The notes under the pieces: generated by a model
The model's input: the letters and a program-made list of their open reading frames with translations, nothing else
Database searches by the model: none
What the model was told of the DNA's origin: nothing
Program-made: the position numbers and the translations under genes
Shown: positions 35,304 to 44,481 of the stretch, one piece after another
How the letters are laid out: the number at the start of each line of letters is the position of its first letter
Numbering within the stretch: position 1 is the stretch's first letter
Assembly: GCF_004114695.1 (NCBI RefSeq)
Contig: NZ_CP035310.1
Coordinates: 1,285,501-1,349,500, forward strand
Direction: 5' to 3'
DNA length: 64,000 nt
From: Erythrobacter sp. HKB08
GTDB lineage: Bacteria > Pseudomonadota > Alphaproteobacteria > Sphingomonadales > Sphingomonadaceae

Positions 35304-36379
35304 TTTACCTCGACTACCAAGCCACGACCCCGCTCGCCCCTGAAGCGCGCGACGCGATGCTACGCTGGCTCGACGGGCCGGACGGGACCGGCTTCGGCAA
35401 CCCGCACAGCGCACACCGGATGGGTCGGCAGGCGGCTGCGGCGGTCGAACTCGCACGCGACCGCGTGGCAGCACTGTTCCCGGCGGGCGGCAAGGTCATC
35501 TTCACCGGCAGCGCGACCGAGGCGATCAATCTCGCCATTCGCGGCACGGCTTCGCGCGGCGGGACGGTCTCGGTCTCCGCCATCGAGCATGCAGCGGTGC
35601 TCGATACGGCGAAATCGTGCGGCAAGTGGCATGAGCTTAACGTCGCGCAGGACGGGCAGTGCAATGTGAAGCAGGATCCGCCGTCCGATACGCGCCTCAT
35701 CTGCGTCATGCAGGTAAACAACGAGATCGGCACCATCCAGCCGACGCTCGACTGGCATCGCCGTGCCAAGGAAATGAACGCGCTCTACCTGTGCGATGCG
35801 GTGCAGGCCTACGGCAAGATGGAAGTCACCGGCGCGGACATGATCGCCATCAGCGCGCACAAGTTTCACGGGCCCAAGGGCATCGGCGCGCTGTGGGTGC
35901 GCGACGGGCTCGAGCTGGAGGAAGTGCAGACCGGTGGCGGGCAGGAATTCGGCCTGCGCTCCGGCACGCTCAGCCCCGCGCTATGCGCCGGTTTCGGCGC
36001 GGCGGCCAAGGAAGCGAAAGACCGGATGGCGCAGGATGCCGAGCATATCGAACAGCTCTGGTCCCGCGCCCGCGAGCTCTTCTCCGACTGGACGCTCAAC
36101 GGTAGCGAGGACGCGCGCTGGCATGGCAATCTCAATATCCGCCGCGAAGGCCTCGATGTCGCGCGGCTGATGAGCGACTGCCGCAATGTGATGTTCAGCG
36201 CGGGCAGCGCCTGTGCCAGCGGATCGGGCCGGCCGAGCCATGTGCTCAAGGCGATCGGCCTGTCCGACGAGGAAGCGAAAAGCTCGATCCGCCTCGGCTT
36301 CGGTCGCTACACGACGATGGAGCAGATCGAAGAGGCGGCGCAGGCGATCAATACCGCTGCAAAGGAGCAGGGCCTGTGA
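35300..36379 (+). CDS. Cysteine desulfurase NifS/IscS family
   Basis: A 359-residue PLP enzyme that takes sulfur from cysteine for Fe-S clusters or tRNA thiolation. Signature elements: MIYLDYQATTPLAPEA, the histidine in SAIEHAAVLD, the PLP lysine in ISAHKFHGPKG, and the mobile cysteine loop SAGSACASGSGRPSHVL. It overlaps the upstream desulfurase-like gene (ATGA) and the downstream ferredoxin (GTGA), so the three are coupled. No IscU, SufB or SufC scaffold gene is present here. Confidence 0.94.
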   Translation: MIYLDYQATTPLAPEARDAMLRWLDGPDGTGFGNPHSAHRMGRQAAAAVELARDRVAALFPAGGKVIFTGSATEAINLAIRGTASRGGTVSVSAIEHAAVLDTAKSCGKWHELNVAQDGQCNVKQDPPSDTRLICVMQVNNEIGTIQPTLDWHRRAKEMNALYLCDAVQAYGKMEVTGADMIAISAHKFHGPKGIGALWVRDGLELEEVQTGGGQEFGLRSGTLSPALCAGFGAAAKEAKDRMAQDAEHIEQLWSRARELFSDWTLNGSEDARWHGNLNIRREGLDVARLMSDCRNVMFSAGSACASGSGRPSHVLKAIGLSDEEAKSSIRLGFGRYTTMEQIEEAAQAINTAAKEQGL

Positions 36380-36711
36380 GCGTCCGGGTCGCTTTCACCA
36401 CTGCAAAGGGCGAGCGCGTCGAAGCCGAGGGCGAAGCGGGCATTCCGCTGCTCGAGGTCGCACAGGCCGCCGGAATGCCGCTCGAGGGGACATGCGAAGG
36501 GCAGATGGCCTGCTCGACCTGCCATGTCGTCATCGCGCGCGAGTGGTTCGGCAAACTTGTGGAAGCGAGCGAGGAGGAAGAGGACATGCTCGACCTCGCC
36601 GCCGGTGTTCAGCCGACCAGCCGCCTGTCTTGCCAGATCCTGCTGTCGGACGATCTCGACGGGCTGGAAGTCTCCATCCCAGCCGAAAGCAACGACATGA
36701 GCGGCTTCTAG
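36376..36711 (+). CDS. Adrenodoxin-type 2Fe-2S ferredoxin
   Basis: A 111-residue [2Fe-2S] ferredoxin. The four ligands follow C-x5-C-x2-C...C: C40, C46, C49 in GTCEGQMACSTCHVV and C86 in RLSCQIL. This is the vertebrate adrenodoxin/bacterial Fdx pattern used in Fe-S assembly or P450 reduction. The start is a GTG at 36376 overlapping the desulfurase stop, which points to Fe-S assembly. Its stop shares CTAG at 36708-36711 with the convergent DUF4349 gene. Confidence 0.94.
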   Translation: MSVRVAFTTAKGERVEAEGEAGIPLLEVAQAAGMPLEGTCEGQMACSTCHVVIAREWFGKLVEASEEEEDMLDLAAGVQPTSRLSCQILLSDDLDGLEVSIPAESNDMSGF

Positions 36712-37706
36712 CTTTCTGCGGTTTCCCTCTCGCGCTTGCGCCAGAACCGGATGCGCAGGCCGAAGCGGTGGAGTATCCAGCGGATCGCCAGCAGGAAGAG
36801 CGTAATCGGGACCAAAGCGGTCGCAATGTAGATTAATGCCGAAACGGTGACGCCCAGCGTGCTGCCGATTGACGCTATCGCGTCCCTGACCGGTTCGACG
36901 AAGCCGACCTGCCTGTTGGTCCACGCGGTGTTGTACTCGATCGAGACCATGCTGAAGCGGATCCGGTTGCGCAGCTCCTGAAGCTTGGAGCGGGTGGAAT
37001 CGATCTCCTGATTGATTTCCGCCACCGCCTTTTCGGCTTTCACAAGCTCGTCGACCGAGCCGCGATTGCCTTGCAGAATCGCGGTCAGCTTGTCGCGCAG
37101 GACCAGCCGCGAGGCGAGGCGCGCTTCCGTGTCGATGATCGTTTCCGACAAGTCTTCGCCGTCGACCACGAAGGAGACCTGTTCTCCGCCTAGTTCTTCC
37201 GCCGGCGCTCGCAGCGCATCGCCGAATGCACGCGCCTGGTTTGCCTCGACTTGCAACTGCAGCTGCCCGTAACCGTCGTATCCGTCGCTCCCGGCCTGCG
37301 ACATGCGAAGAATCCGGCATTTGGGGCCGAGACCTTCGCACAGCGCGACATGTGCCTTTTGGAGTTCGGGGATGTCTTCCTGATCGATCTGGAAGCCGAA
37401 GCTGTAGGAATAGGCGATGCTCGATTGTGCGGGCTGCACCTGCGCCTGCGAAGTCTCTGCTGTCTCGGTTCGACGCGCAACCTGCCGCACGGCACTGCCT
37501 GGTCCAGCCGACGGGCCCGAATCGAACATGTTGAGCGGGCCGCTGGACTGGGCTTCCCAGAAGCCGAACTCATTTACCGGAGCATCACCGACCGCCTCGG
37601 GTTCGATCCGCTCGACAACCGCCTCGGCCTCGTTCACCTGCTCGCTCTCCCCGCAGGCTGTGAGCGCGAGTGCGGCGAGCGCCGGGAAGACAAAAGATTT
37701 CCGCAT
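36708..37706 (-). CDS. DUF4349 lipoprotein, paralogue 1
   Basis: A 332-residue envelope protein: a lipoprotein signal (MRKSFVFPALAALALTAC), a variable acidic linker, the DUF4349 core (AYSYSFGFQIDQEDIPELQK; LSETIIDTEARLASRLVLRDKL; VDELVKAEKAVAEINQEIDS coiled coil), and a C-terminal transmembrane helix (about 290-315) followed by a very basic tail. Function unknown. A good Shine-Dalgarno (GGAGGGG) precedes the ATG at 37706. A related gene lies 136 bp upstream on the same strand, so this is a tandem duplication. Confidence 0.85.
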   Translation of the reverse strand: MRKSFVFPALAALALTACGESEQVNEAEAVVERIEPEAVGDAPVNEFGFWEAQSSGPLNMFDSGPSAGPGSAVRQVARRTETAETSQAQVQPAQSSIAYSYSFGFQIDQEDIPELQKAHVALCEGLGPKCRILRMSQAGSDGYDGYGQLQLQVEANQARAFGDALRAPAEELGGEQVSFVVDGEDLSETIIDTEARLASRLVLRDKLTAILQGNRGSVDELVKAEKAVAEINQEIDSTRSKLQELRNRIRFSMVSIEYNTAWTNRQVGFVEPVRDAIASIGSTLGVTVSALIYIATALVPITLFLLAIRWILHRFGLRIRFWRKRERETAES

Positions 37707-37842
37707 TTCAATCCCCTCCGCTGGTGTGCTGCAACATCCGGCAGAGTGCTGCAAGGGGGTGAGGGGGCGCCCTGGGGGACAGTTGCGGGCACCCCCTCGC
37801 TTCGCCGCCCGCCCTTGGAGGAGCGGCAGGCGGCGAATGGGG

Positions 37843-38757
37843 TCAGGCTTCGGTCGGATGCGGGTTCATCCGGCGATTGATCGCGCGGCCCGCGTAGACG
37901 ATGCCTCCGATCGGCAGCAGCACGGCGCCGAGCAGGATCAGGGCCGCGATGACGAAGCCGAAGATCGAGCCGAGCGATCCCACCGCGCCCTGGATCGGCG
38001 AGAGGAAGTCGCCGGCGACCGGCGTGCTGCTTTCGTAGGAGATGTTCATCCGCGTGTAGGCGACGCGGCTCTTCATTTCCTTCACCCAGGCGCGGGCCTG
38101 GTCGATCTCCTGGTTGACCTGCGCGACGCTGCGTTCGGCCTCGACCAGTTCGGCCACCGTGCCGCGCCGCGTCTTGAGGACTTCGAGCAGCCGGTCGCGC
38201 AGCACCGTGCGGGCGCGCAGGCGGGCCTCGGTGTCGACGATCGCCTTGGAGAGGTCTTCACCCTCGATCGAATGGGTCACCTGTTCGCCGTCCAGCATTT
38301 CCGCCTCGGGAGAGAGCTTTGCGCCAAATTCGCGCGCCTTGTCGGCCGCGACCGCGAGCTGGAGCGTTCCGCGCGCATATTCGCCGGTTTCGCCTTCGTG
38401 ATCCATCGAGAGGATCCGGCAGGTGTAGGGCCCTTGCGCTTCGCACAGGTCGGCGTGTTCCTGCTGCAGCTTGGCGATGTTGTCGCCCGGAAGGCTGAAG
38501 CCGTAGCGGTAGATGTAGGCGATCTTCGGGACGTTGAGCGGGATGTCGCCTGAGGGAACTTCGCTTGCCATGGGGTCCGCCGAAGCCTCGACGGCGGCAT
38601 CTGCGCTCGCTTCCATTTCGGCGATTTCGGACGGAGCCTCGGCCATGTCGACTGCGGCTTCCTCGTACATCGCTTCACTGCTCTGGTCGGAGCAACCGGC
38701 GAGCAATGCGCCAGCCGCAACCACACCCAGAAAACCTGCTTTCAGTTCACGCCTCAT
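37843..38757 (-). CDS. DUF4349 lipoprotein, paralogue 2
   Basis: A 304-residue relative of the neighbouring gene, with the same order of parts: lipoprotein signal (GFLGVVAAGALLAGC), acidic alanine-rich linker, core (AYIYRYGFSLPGDNIAKLQQ; LSKAIVDTEARLRARTVLRD; VAELVEAERSVAQVNQEIDQ), and a C-terminal transmembrane helix. Both keep a conserved cysteine pair in the core (ADLCEAQGPYTCRIL here, ALCEGLGPKCRIL in paralogue 1). The DUF4349 role is unknown. The ATG at 38757 is preferred over an in-frame start at 38817. Confidence 0.85.
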   Translation of the reverse strand: MRRELKAGFLGVVAAGALLAGCSDQSSEAMYEEAAVDMAEAPSEIAEMEASADAAVEASADPMASEVPSGDIPLNVPKIAYIYRYGFSLPGDNIAKLQQEHADLCEAQGPYTCRILSMDHEGETGEYARGTLQLAVAADKAREFGAKLSPEAEMLDGEQVTHSIEGEDLSKAIVDTEARLRARTVLRDRLLEVLKTRRGTVAELVEAERSVAQVNQEIDQARAWVKEMKSRVAYTRMNISYESSTPVAGDFLSPIQGAVGSLGSIFGFVIAALILLGAVLLPIGGIVYAGRAINRRMNPHPTEA

Positions 38758-38828
38758 TTCAGCCTCCTTTTGGCCATAATTTAGCCACAATTGGGCGAGG
38801 CGTGCCTCATTCGTCAACCCCCAAACGC

Positions 38829-38862
38829 AAAAAGCCCCGCCGCATCGCTGCGGCAGGGCCTC
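38829..38862 (-). terminator. Rho-independent terminator after the PfpI-like gene
   Basis: On the minus strand GCCC-t-GCCGCA and TGCGGC-g-GGGC pair around GCGA, followed by TTTTT. It lies just past the PfpI-like gene stop and before the DUF4349 genes. Confidence 0.85.
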
Positions 38863-38886
38863 TCAAATATCTGAATTATCGAAGGT

Positions 38887-39426
38887 TTATGCGGCCTTCT
38901 TCATTTCTCCGCCGAGGCGCGAAATGAGGGCCTTCGAGAAGGCCGGAATGTCGTCGGGGTTGCGACTCGTGATCAGGTTTCCGTCCTCTGCGACTTCCTG
39001 GTCGACCACATTTGCGCCTGCATTGGCGAGATCGGTGCGGACCGACGGCCACGAGGTGACGGTCTTGCCCTTCACGATGTCTGCTTCGACGAGCATCCAC
39101 GGGGCATGGCAGATTGCTGCGATCGGCTTGTTCGCCATATCGAACCCGCGCACGATTGCCACGGCGCGTTCGTTCATGCGCAGGATGTCGGGGTTGATCT
39201 GGCCGCCCGGGAGGAGGAGCGCGTCGTAGTCGCCGACTTCGACTTCATCGACCGTGATGTCGACCGAGACCTTGTCGCCCCAGTTCTTATCGTTCCACCC
39301 GGTGATTTCACCGTCCTCGAGGCTGGCGACGGTCGTTTCGATTCCGGCGTCTTCGAGATTGGCCTTCGGCTTCATGAGTTCCGATTGTTCAAAGCCGTCG
39401 GTGGCGAGGATCAGTACGCGTGTCAT
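38887..39426 (-). CDS. DJ-1/PfpI family protein
   Basis: A 179-residue single-domain protein of the class I glutamine amidotransferase-like superfamily. The nucleophile is C106 with H107 in AAICHAPWML, preceded by the acidic E14 region (GFEQSELMKP) that supports it. Members act as deglycases, chaperones or general stress proteins; the closest pattern is the YhbO/PfpI branch. It has its own terminator and diverges from parC. Confidence 0.9.
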   Translation of the reverse strand: MTRVLILATDGFEQSELMKPKANLEDAGIETTVASLEDGEITGWNDKNWGDKVSVDITVDEVEVGDYDALLLPGGQINPDILRMNERAVAIVRGFDMANKPIAAICHAPWMLVEADIVKGKTVTSWPSVRTDLANAGANVVDQEVAEDGNLITSRNPDDIPAFSKALISRLGGEMKKAA

Positions 39427-39523
39427 GAGTAACTCCTTGATTTGCTGTTACCCGATCTACGCGTGGGGAAAGCCTTGCGTTCCGGCCTGTTAGGCGAGTT
39501 GAGGCGGTGATAAGGCGAGTTGC

Positions 39524-41827
39524 ATGTCCGTTACCGAAGACGAAAAAGACCCGTTCGACGCGATCGTCGATGCTCCGTTCGATTCCGCGCTTGAAGAGCG
39601 TTATCTCGTCTATGCGCTCTCGACGATTACCGCCCGTTCGCTGCCCGACCTGCGCGACGGGTTGAAGCCGGTCCACCGCCGCCTGCTATGGACCATGCGG
39701 CAGCTGAAGCTCGACCCGAGCAACGCCTTCAAGAAGAGCGCGCGGGTGGTCGGCGAGGTCATCGGTAAGTATCACCCGCATGGCGACGCGGCGGCCTATG
39801 ACGCGATGGTCCGCCTCGCGCAGGATTTCGCGCTGCGCTATCCGCTGGTCGAGGGGCAGGGCAACTTCGGCAATATCGACGGCGATAATGCCGCCGCCTA
39901 TCGCTACACCGAAGCGCGACTGACCAAGACGGCGATGCGCCTGATGGCAGGCCTCGACGAAGGAACGGTCGATTTCATCCCGACCTACAATGGCGAGGAG
40001 GAAGAGCCCGAGCTGTTCCCCGGCCTGTTCCCCAACCTGCTCGCCAATGGCGCGAGCGGTATCGCGGTCGGCATGGCCACCAACATCCCCTCGCACAACG
40101 TCACCGAGATCATCGACGCGACGCTCGAGCTGATCGACAATCCACATGTCGAGCATGCGCGGCTGATGGAGTTGTTCAAGGGTCCGGACCTGCCGACCGG
40201 CGGCCTGATCGTCGACAGCCCGGAGGCAATCTCCAATGCCTACGAAACCGGGCGTGGCAGCTTCCGCATTCGTGGCCGTTTCCATGCGGCGGAGGCCGAG
40301 AAGGAAGAGGACCGCGATGCCGGGATCGAGCGGCTCGGCGGCGGCCAGTGGCAGCTCGTCATCAGCGAAATCCCGTACCAAGTGCAGAAGGGCAAGCTGA
40401 TCGAGCAGATCGCCCAGCTCATCGCCGACAAGAAGCTGCCGATCCTCGACGATGTGCGCGACGAGAGCGACGAGAACATCCGCATCGTGCTCGTCCCGCG
40501 CAGCCGCAATGTCGATGCCGAACTGCTCAAGGAAAGCCTCTACAAGCTGACCGACCTCGAGACGCGCTTCGGGCTCAACATGAACGTCCTCGATGCGACG
40601 CGCACGCCCATGGTGATGGGCCTGAAGGAGCTGCTCGAACACTGGACGCGCAGCCAGATCGAGATCCTCCAGCGCCGCAGCCAGCACCGGCTCGACCAGA
40701 TCGCCCGCCGGTTGGAACTGGTCGAAGGCTATATAATCGCTTTCCTCAACCTCGACCGCGTGATCGAGATCATCCGCTACGAGGACGATCCCAAGGCGGT
40801 GATGATGGAGGAGTTCAAGCTCACCGACCGCCAGGCCGAAGCGATCCTCAACATGCGCCTGCGCAGCTTGCGCAAGCTGGAGGAAATGCAGCTGCGGCAG
40901 GAGAAGGACGACCTGCTGAAAGAGCAGGACGAGCTGAACAAGCTGCTCGGTTCGCCCGCCCGCCAGCGCACGCGCCTCAAGCGTGATCTCAATGCCCTGC
41001 GCAAGGAATATGCCGAGGACGCCAAGCTCGGCCCGCGCCGCACGACGATCGAGGAAGCTGCCCCGACGGTCGAGTTCAGCATGGATGCGATGATCGAGAA
41101 GGAACCGGTCACCGTCATCCTGTCGCAAAAGGGCTGGGTGCGCGGCGCGAAAGGCCATGTCGATCTCGATACCGAGGACCGGCGCGGCGACTTCAAGTAC
41201 AAGGAGGGCGACGGTCCCGCCTTCGCGCTGCATGCACAGACGACCGACAAACTGCTGATCGTGGCTGACAACGGCCGCATCTATACGCTCGGGGCCGACA
41301 AGCTTCCGGGCGCGCGCGGCTTCGGCGAACCGATCCGCAACATGCTCGACATCGATGCGAATGCGCAGATCATCGGCGTCATCGTCTATCGCCAGAAGGG
41401 CCAGATGCTGCTCGCCGCGACCACCGGCAAGGGCTTTGCCGCGCAGATGGACGAGATCCTCGCGGAGACGAAGAAGGGCCGCCAGGTCGTCAACCTGAAG
41501 GGCGATGCCAAGGTGCAGGTGGTCCGCGAAATCGCCGAGGAGCACGATCACATCGCGGTGGTCGGCGACAACCGCAAGCTGGTCGTCTTCAGCCTCGAAG
41601 AGCTGCCGATGCTAGCGCGCGGGCAGGGCGTGACGCTGCAACGCTATCGCGACGGCGGGCTGTCGGATGCGACGACCTTCAAGCTGGAGGACGGCCTCAG
41701 CTGGACGATGGGCGGGAAGGGCGACCGTACCCGTACGGAGAACGAGATCTGGCAGTGGAAGGTCGCACGCGGTGCTGCCGGACGCCTGCCGCCGCAGGGT
41801 TTTCCGCGCGACAATACATTCGACTGA
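39524..41827 (+). CDS. parC: DNA topoisomerase IV subunit A ParC
   Basis: The 767-residue breakage-reunion subunit of topoisomerase IV, which decatenates daughter chromosomes. The N-terminal domain has [24 protein letters not shown] (quinolone-region residues in the typical order) and the catalytic tyrosine Y128 in [11 protein letters not shown]. The long coiled-coil and the C-terminal beta-pinwheel repeats follow. Length and early sequence fit ParC rather than GyrA, which carries a longer C-terminal domain with the GyrA box. A 10-bp direct repeat (AGGCGAGTTG at 39492 and 39513) precedes the ATG. Confidence 0.93.
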   Translation: MSVTEDEKDPFDAIVDAPFDSALEERYLVYALSTITARSLPDLRDGLKPVHRRLLWTMRQLKLDPSNAFKKSARVVGEVIGKYHPHGDAAAYDAMVRLAQDFALRYPLVEGQGNFGNIDGDNAAAYRYTEARLTKTAMRLMAGLDEGTVDFIPTYNGEEEEPELFPGLFPNLLANGASGIAVGMATNIPSHNVTEIIDATLELIDNPHVEHARLMELFKGPDLPTGGLIVDSPEAISNAYETGRGSFRIRGRFHAAEAEKEEDRDAGIERLGGGQWQLVISEIPYQVQKGKLIEQIAQLIADKKLPILDDVRDESDENIRIVLVPRSRNVDAELLKESLYKLTDLETRFGLNMNVLDATRTPMVMGLKELLEHWTRSQIEILQRRSQHRLDQIARRLELVEGYIIAFLNLDRVIEIIRYEDDPKAVMMEEFKLTDRQAEAILNMRLRSLRKLEEMQLRQEKDDLLKEQDELNKLLGSPARQRTRLKRDLNALRKEYAEDAKLGPRRTTIEEAAPTVEFSMDAMIEKEPVTVILSQKGWVRGAKGHVDLDTEDRRGDFKYKEGDGPAFALHAQTTDKLLIVADNGRIYTLGADKLPGARGFGEPIRNMLDIDANAQIIGVIVYRQKGQMLLAATTGKGFAAQMDEILAETKKGRQVVNLKGDAKVQVVREIAEEHDHIAVVGDNRKLVVFSLEELPMLARGQGVTLQRYRDGGLSDATTFKLEDGLSWTMGGKGDRTRTENEIWQWKVARGAAGRLPPQGFPRDNTFD

Positions 41828-41849
41828 CCCGGCTCAGGATCGAGCAAAG

Positions 41850-41889
41850 AAAAAGGGCCGGAAGCGTCAACCGCTCCCGGCCCTTTTTT
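41850..41889. terminator. Bidirectional terminator between parC and the periplasmic repeat protein
   Basis: AAAAAGGGCCGG and CCGGCCCTTTTTT pair around a 14-base centre that itself folds (AGCG/CGCT). Poly-A and poly-T flanks let it serve both convergent genes. Confidence 0.9.
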
Positions 41890-41905
41890 CTAAAACGCTT
41901 CGAGC

Positions 41906-42454
41906 TTACTCGGCAGCGTCTTCGCTCGCAGCTTCCGGAGCAGCGGTGGCGGCAGCCTGTGCAGCCAGTGCTTCTTCGATCTGCGCTTCGGTGAAGATCA
42001 CGGCGAGTGCATCACCCTGCATGGTGAAGTTCTCGCGAACCAGTGCGAACGGGCCGTCTTCGCGGGCGACGACGACGTTGTCGCCTTCGACGCTCTCGAC
42101 GACACCGAGGGTGACACCGCCACGGGTGACGACGGTCGCGCCGGCAACGAGAGCCGCATCGCGCTTGGCGTCCACTTCAGCCATCTGGCCGTCGATCATG
42201 GCGTTGAGCTGGTCCTTGGTGACCGTGATGGTCGGGCCGGCTTCGCTGGTGCCGAAGGCGGTGGTCGGCAGGGCAGCGACGTGCTTGCCGGTGTTCAGGC
42301 TGACGGTGCCGTTCTCGACCTTGTCGACGGTGCCGACCGGGTTGCCCTGCGGGCCGAGGACGGTTGCACCGGCGACGAGGCCGTTGTCCTGCGCTGCGAG
42401 CGGGCTGGCGAGAAGTGCGGCGGCGGCGCCGGCTGCGAAAATACGATTGATCAT
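41906..42454 (-). CDS. Periplasmic protein with an internal duplication
   Basis: A 182-residue protein with a Sec signal (MINRIFAAGAAAALLASPLAAQ). Two related segments follow: LVAGATVLGPQGNPVGTVDK at about 26-45 and LVAGATVVTRGGVTLGVVES at about 102-121, each leading into a short beta-rich stretch like a PRC-barrel half. The C-terminus is alanine- and glutamate-rich. No named family is recognised. The 228-bp gap upstream (42455-42682) shows nothing beyond a small CCAGC/GCTGG hairpin. Confidence 0.7.
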   Translation of the reverse strand: MINRIFAAGAAAALLASPLAAQDNGLVAGATVLGPQGNPVGTVDKVENGTVSLNTGKHVAALPTTAFGTSEAGPTITVTKDQLNAMIDGQMAEVDAKRDAALVAGATVVTRGGVTLGVVESVEGDNVVVAREDGPFALVRENFTMQGDALAVIFTEAQIEEALAAQAAATAAPEAASEDAAE

Positions 42455-42682
42455 GTTCTGTCTCTCCGTCTTTCGGACGTTGTTTGTCATCCGCAGCGCA
42501 CCCCCGGGCGCGACAGGCGAACTAGTATGAAGAGGCGGGATAGGATCACACGAGGGACCCATGGCGACCCGCAGGTCTCGACCCGAAGGGGCCGAATGGC
42601 GCGGTCAAATGCCAGCGCGAGGCTGGTCTGACAACCCCTGCCTTCTAGCCAATCAACGATGAAGGGGACCTGAAGGTTTCCG

Positions 42683-43864
42683 TCAGCTGCGTTTCTGCAG
42701 GAATTCCTGCAAGATAGCCTCGACCCGCTGGCGATCGGGAAAACCTTCCGCGATCCACCTGGCTTCGACCGCGCGCAGCGTCCTCGCGACCTCGGGACCG
42801 GTTGCGATTCCGCGCTGGACGATTTCGCCGCCCTTCATCGGCAGCTGCGGGATATCCCACCCTCGCAGCGGAGTCGTCGAAGCTCCCTGGAGCAGGAGCC
42901 GGTCGATCGCGCATTCGCGGCTCTCGGTGTAGGCGAGGGCGCGGGGATCGGCGACATCACCCTCGTTCCGCTCGGCAGCGCAGGTCAGGCGCTCGCGCTG
43001 CTGGCGTGAGAGGCGCAGGCGTGCGGCAACGGTCTCGGCCACCGGGCGAAGGGCAGGCAGCAGGGCGGCGAGGCGGCGGATCGGATCGGGCGCTTCGCTT
43101 TCGCGCCGCTCCGTCTCGATCGACGCCTTGAGCGCCTCCACACCCTTTTTGCAACACTCCGGCAGGACGACCGGGAGCACGCCGAGCCGGTGCATCCGGG
43201 CCACGGTCTCGCTCGGGTCGGGCAGGGAGAGCAGCGACAGCAGTTCCATAGCCACGCGCTCACGGCTCAAACCCTTGAGCGTTTCGGCCAGTTCGGCGCA
43301 GGCCGCTTCCGCCGTTTCGTCGAGCTCCGCGCCGAAGCGGGCCTGGAAGCGGAAGTAGCGCAGGATGCGTAGGTGATCTTCGCGAATGCGCTGGTGGGCA
43401 TCACCGATGAAGCGCACGCGCCGTGCTGCAAGATCGTCGATCCCGCCGAAGTAGTCCTCGATCTCCAGTGTGTCGGGATGGGCGTAGAGAGCATTGATGG
43501 TGAAATCGCGCCGCGCGGCGTCGTCGCGCCATTCGCTCGCGAAAGCGACCGTCGCGCGGCGGCCATCGGTCGAAACATCTTTGCGCAGCGTCGTGACTTC
43601 GACCGGGCCGGTGGGCAGGATTGCAGTGATCGTGCCGTGGTCGATGCCGGTCGGGACGGTGCGGATGTCCGCCTCCTTGCAGCGCGCCATGACCTCGTCG
43701 GGCAGCAACGGCGTCGCCGCGTCGATATCCTTCACCTCGATATCGAGCAAAGTGTCGCGCACGGCCCCGCCGACCCAGCGGACGTTCTCGATCCCCAGCG
43801 CAGCGACGAGGCGCGCAAGGTCGTCGCGCCGGGTCCACGGGGCAGGAGGCAGGGTCTTGCTCAT
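42683..43864 (-). CDS. cca: CCA tRNA nucleotidyltransferase
   Basis: Class II nucleotidyltransferase of the polA polymerase/CCA type, 393 residues. The signature VRWVGGAVRDTLLDIEVKDIDAAT contains the GG and DxD catalytic residues; TVAFASEWRDDAARRDFTINAL is motif B and REDHLRILRYFRFQARFG motif C/D. The C-terminal helical part is less conserved. It adds or repairs the 3' CCA of tRNAs. The tRNA-Val here already encodes CCA, so its role may be repair. It follows the Nudix gene on the minus strand by 23 bp. Confidence 0.93.
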   Translation of the reverse strand: MSKTLPPAPWTRRDDLARLVAALGIENVRWVGGAVRDTLLDIEVKDIDAATPLLPDEVMARCKEADIRTVPTGIDHGTITAILPTGPVEVTTLRKDVSTDGRRATVAFASEWRDDAARRDFTINALYAHPDTLEIEDYFGGIDDLAARRVRFIGDAHQRIREDHLRILRYFRFQARFGAELDETAEAACAELAETLKGLSRERVAMELLSLLSLPDPSETVARMHRLGVLPVVLPECCKKGVEALKASIETERRESEAPDPIRRLAALLPALRPVAETVAARLRLSRQQRERLTCAAERNEGDVADPRALAYTESRECAIDRLLLQGASTTPLRGWDIPQLPMKGGEIVQRGIATGPEVARTLRAVEARWIAEGFPDRQRVEAILQEFLQKRS

Positions 43865-43887
43865 GCGCGCGCTATAGTCCGCCCCGG

Positions 43888-44481
43888 TCAGTCGAGCCAA
43901 GCCAGTCGGCGCGAGAGGTTGGAGATAATCGCGGCCGTAACGCCCCAGATGCGAAAGCCCTCGTAATGCATTTCGAGGTAGCGGCGCATGTCGCCCTTCC
44001 AGAAGACCTCGTTCTCGGTCCAGTTGTCGGGGTGCATCAGGAGGTCGAGCGGCGCTTCGAACCATGCCTCGACCTCGCGCGGGTTCGGGACAAGGGGAAG
44101 GTCGGGCGGCACGACGCCCAACACCGGCGTAATGTCGAAGCCGGTGCCTGTCTGGTAGCGATCGGTCGTGCCGATCAGCCGCACGTGGGTGCGGTGAAGC
44201 GCAAGTTCTTCCTCCGCCTCGCGCAGGGCGGCTTCGACGGCGTCCTCGCCCGGATCCTGCTTGCCGCCGGGGAAGGCGACCTGCCCGGGGTGGTCGCGCA
44301 GGTAGTCGGGACGCTTGGTCAGGATAACGCCGGGCCGCTCGCGCTCGGTAATCGCGATGAGGACAGCAGCCTCTGCCGTCCGGTCGAGGTCGGCAAAACG
44401 CGCATCGCTCATCAGGTCGGGGATGTCTTCCCGGTGCCCCTCGTCGAACAGGCGGGTCAGTCGGTTGAAGAGATCGCTCAT
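43888..44481 (-). CDS. CoA-type Nudix pyrophosphatase
   Basis: A 197-residue Nudix hydrolase. The extended UPF0035 motif VILTKRPDYLRDHPGQVAFP marks the coenzyme A diphosphatase branch (NudL), and the Nudix box starts G73 and continues KQDPGEDAVEAALREAEEEL. The final glycine of the box is replaced by alanine. The enzyme cleaves CoA to 4'-phosphopantetheine and 3',5'-ADP, a form of CoA turnover. The ATG at 44481 overlaps the DUF1285 stop. Confidence 0.88.
   Translation of the reverse strand: MSDLFNRLTRLFDEGHREDIPDLMSDARFADLDRTAEAAVLIAITERERPGVILTKRPDYLRDHPGQVAFPGGKQDPGEDAVEAALREAEEELALHRTHVRLIGTTDRYQTGTGFDITPVLGVVPPDLPLVPNPREVEAWFEAPLDLLMHPDNWTENEVFWKGDMRRYLEMHYEGFRIWGVTAAIISNLSRRLAWLD

Noticed and set aside
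37707-37842. Hairpin with TTCGCCGCC/GGCGGCGAA between the two DUF4349 genes as a terminator
   Set aside because: A 9-bp stem is possible but is not followed by a T-tract on either strand, so I do not list it.
39686-41551. A 1.9-kb open frame antisense to parC
   Set aside because: It lies wholly within parC and shows composition typical of reversed codons, without recognisable motifs or ribosome site.
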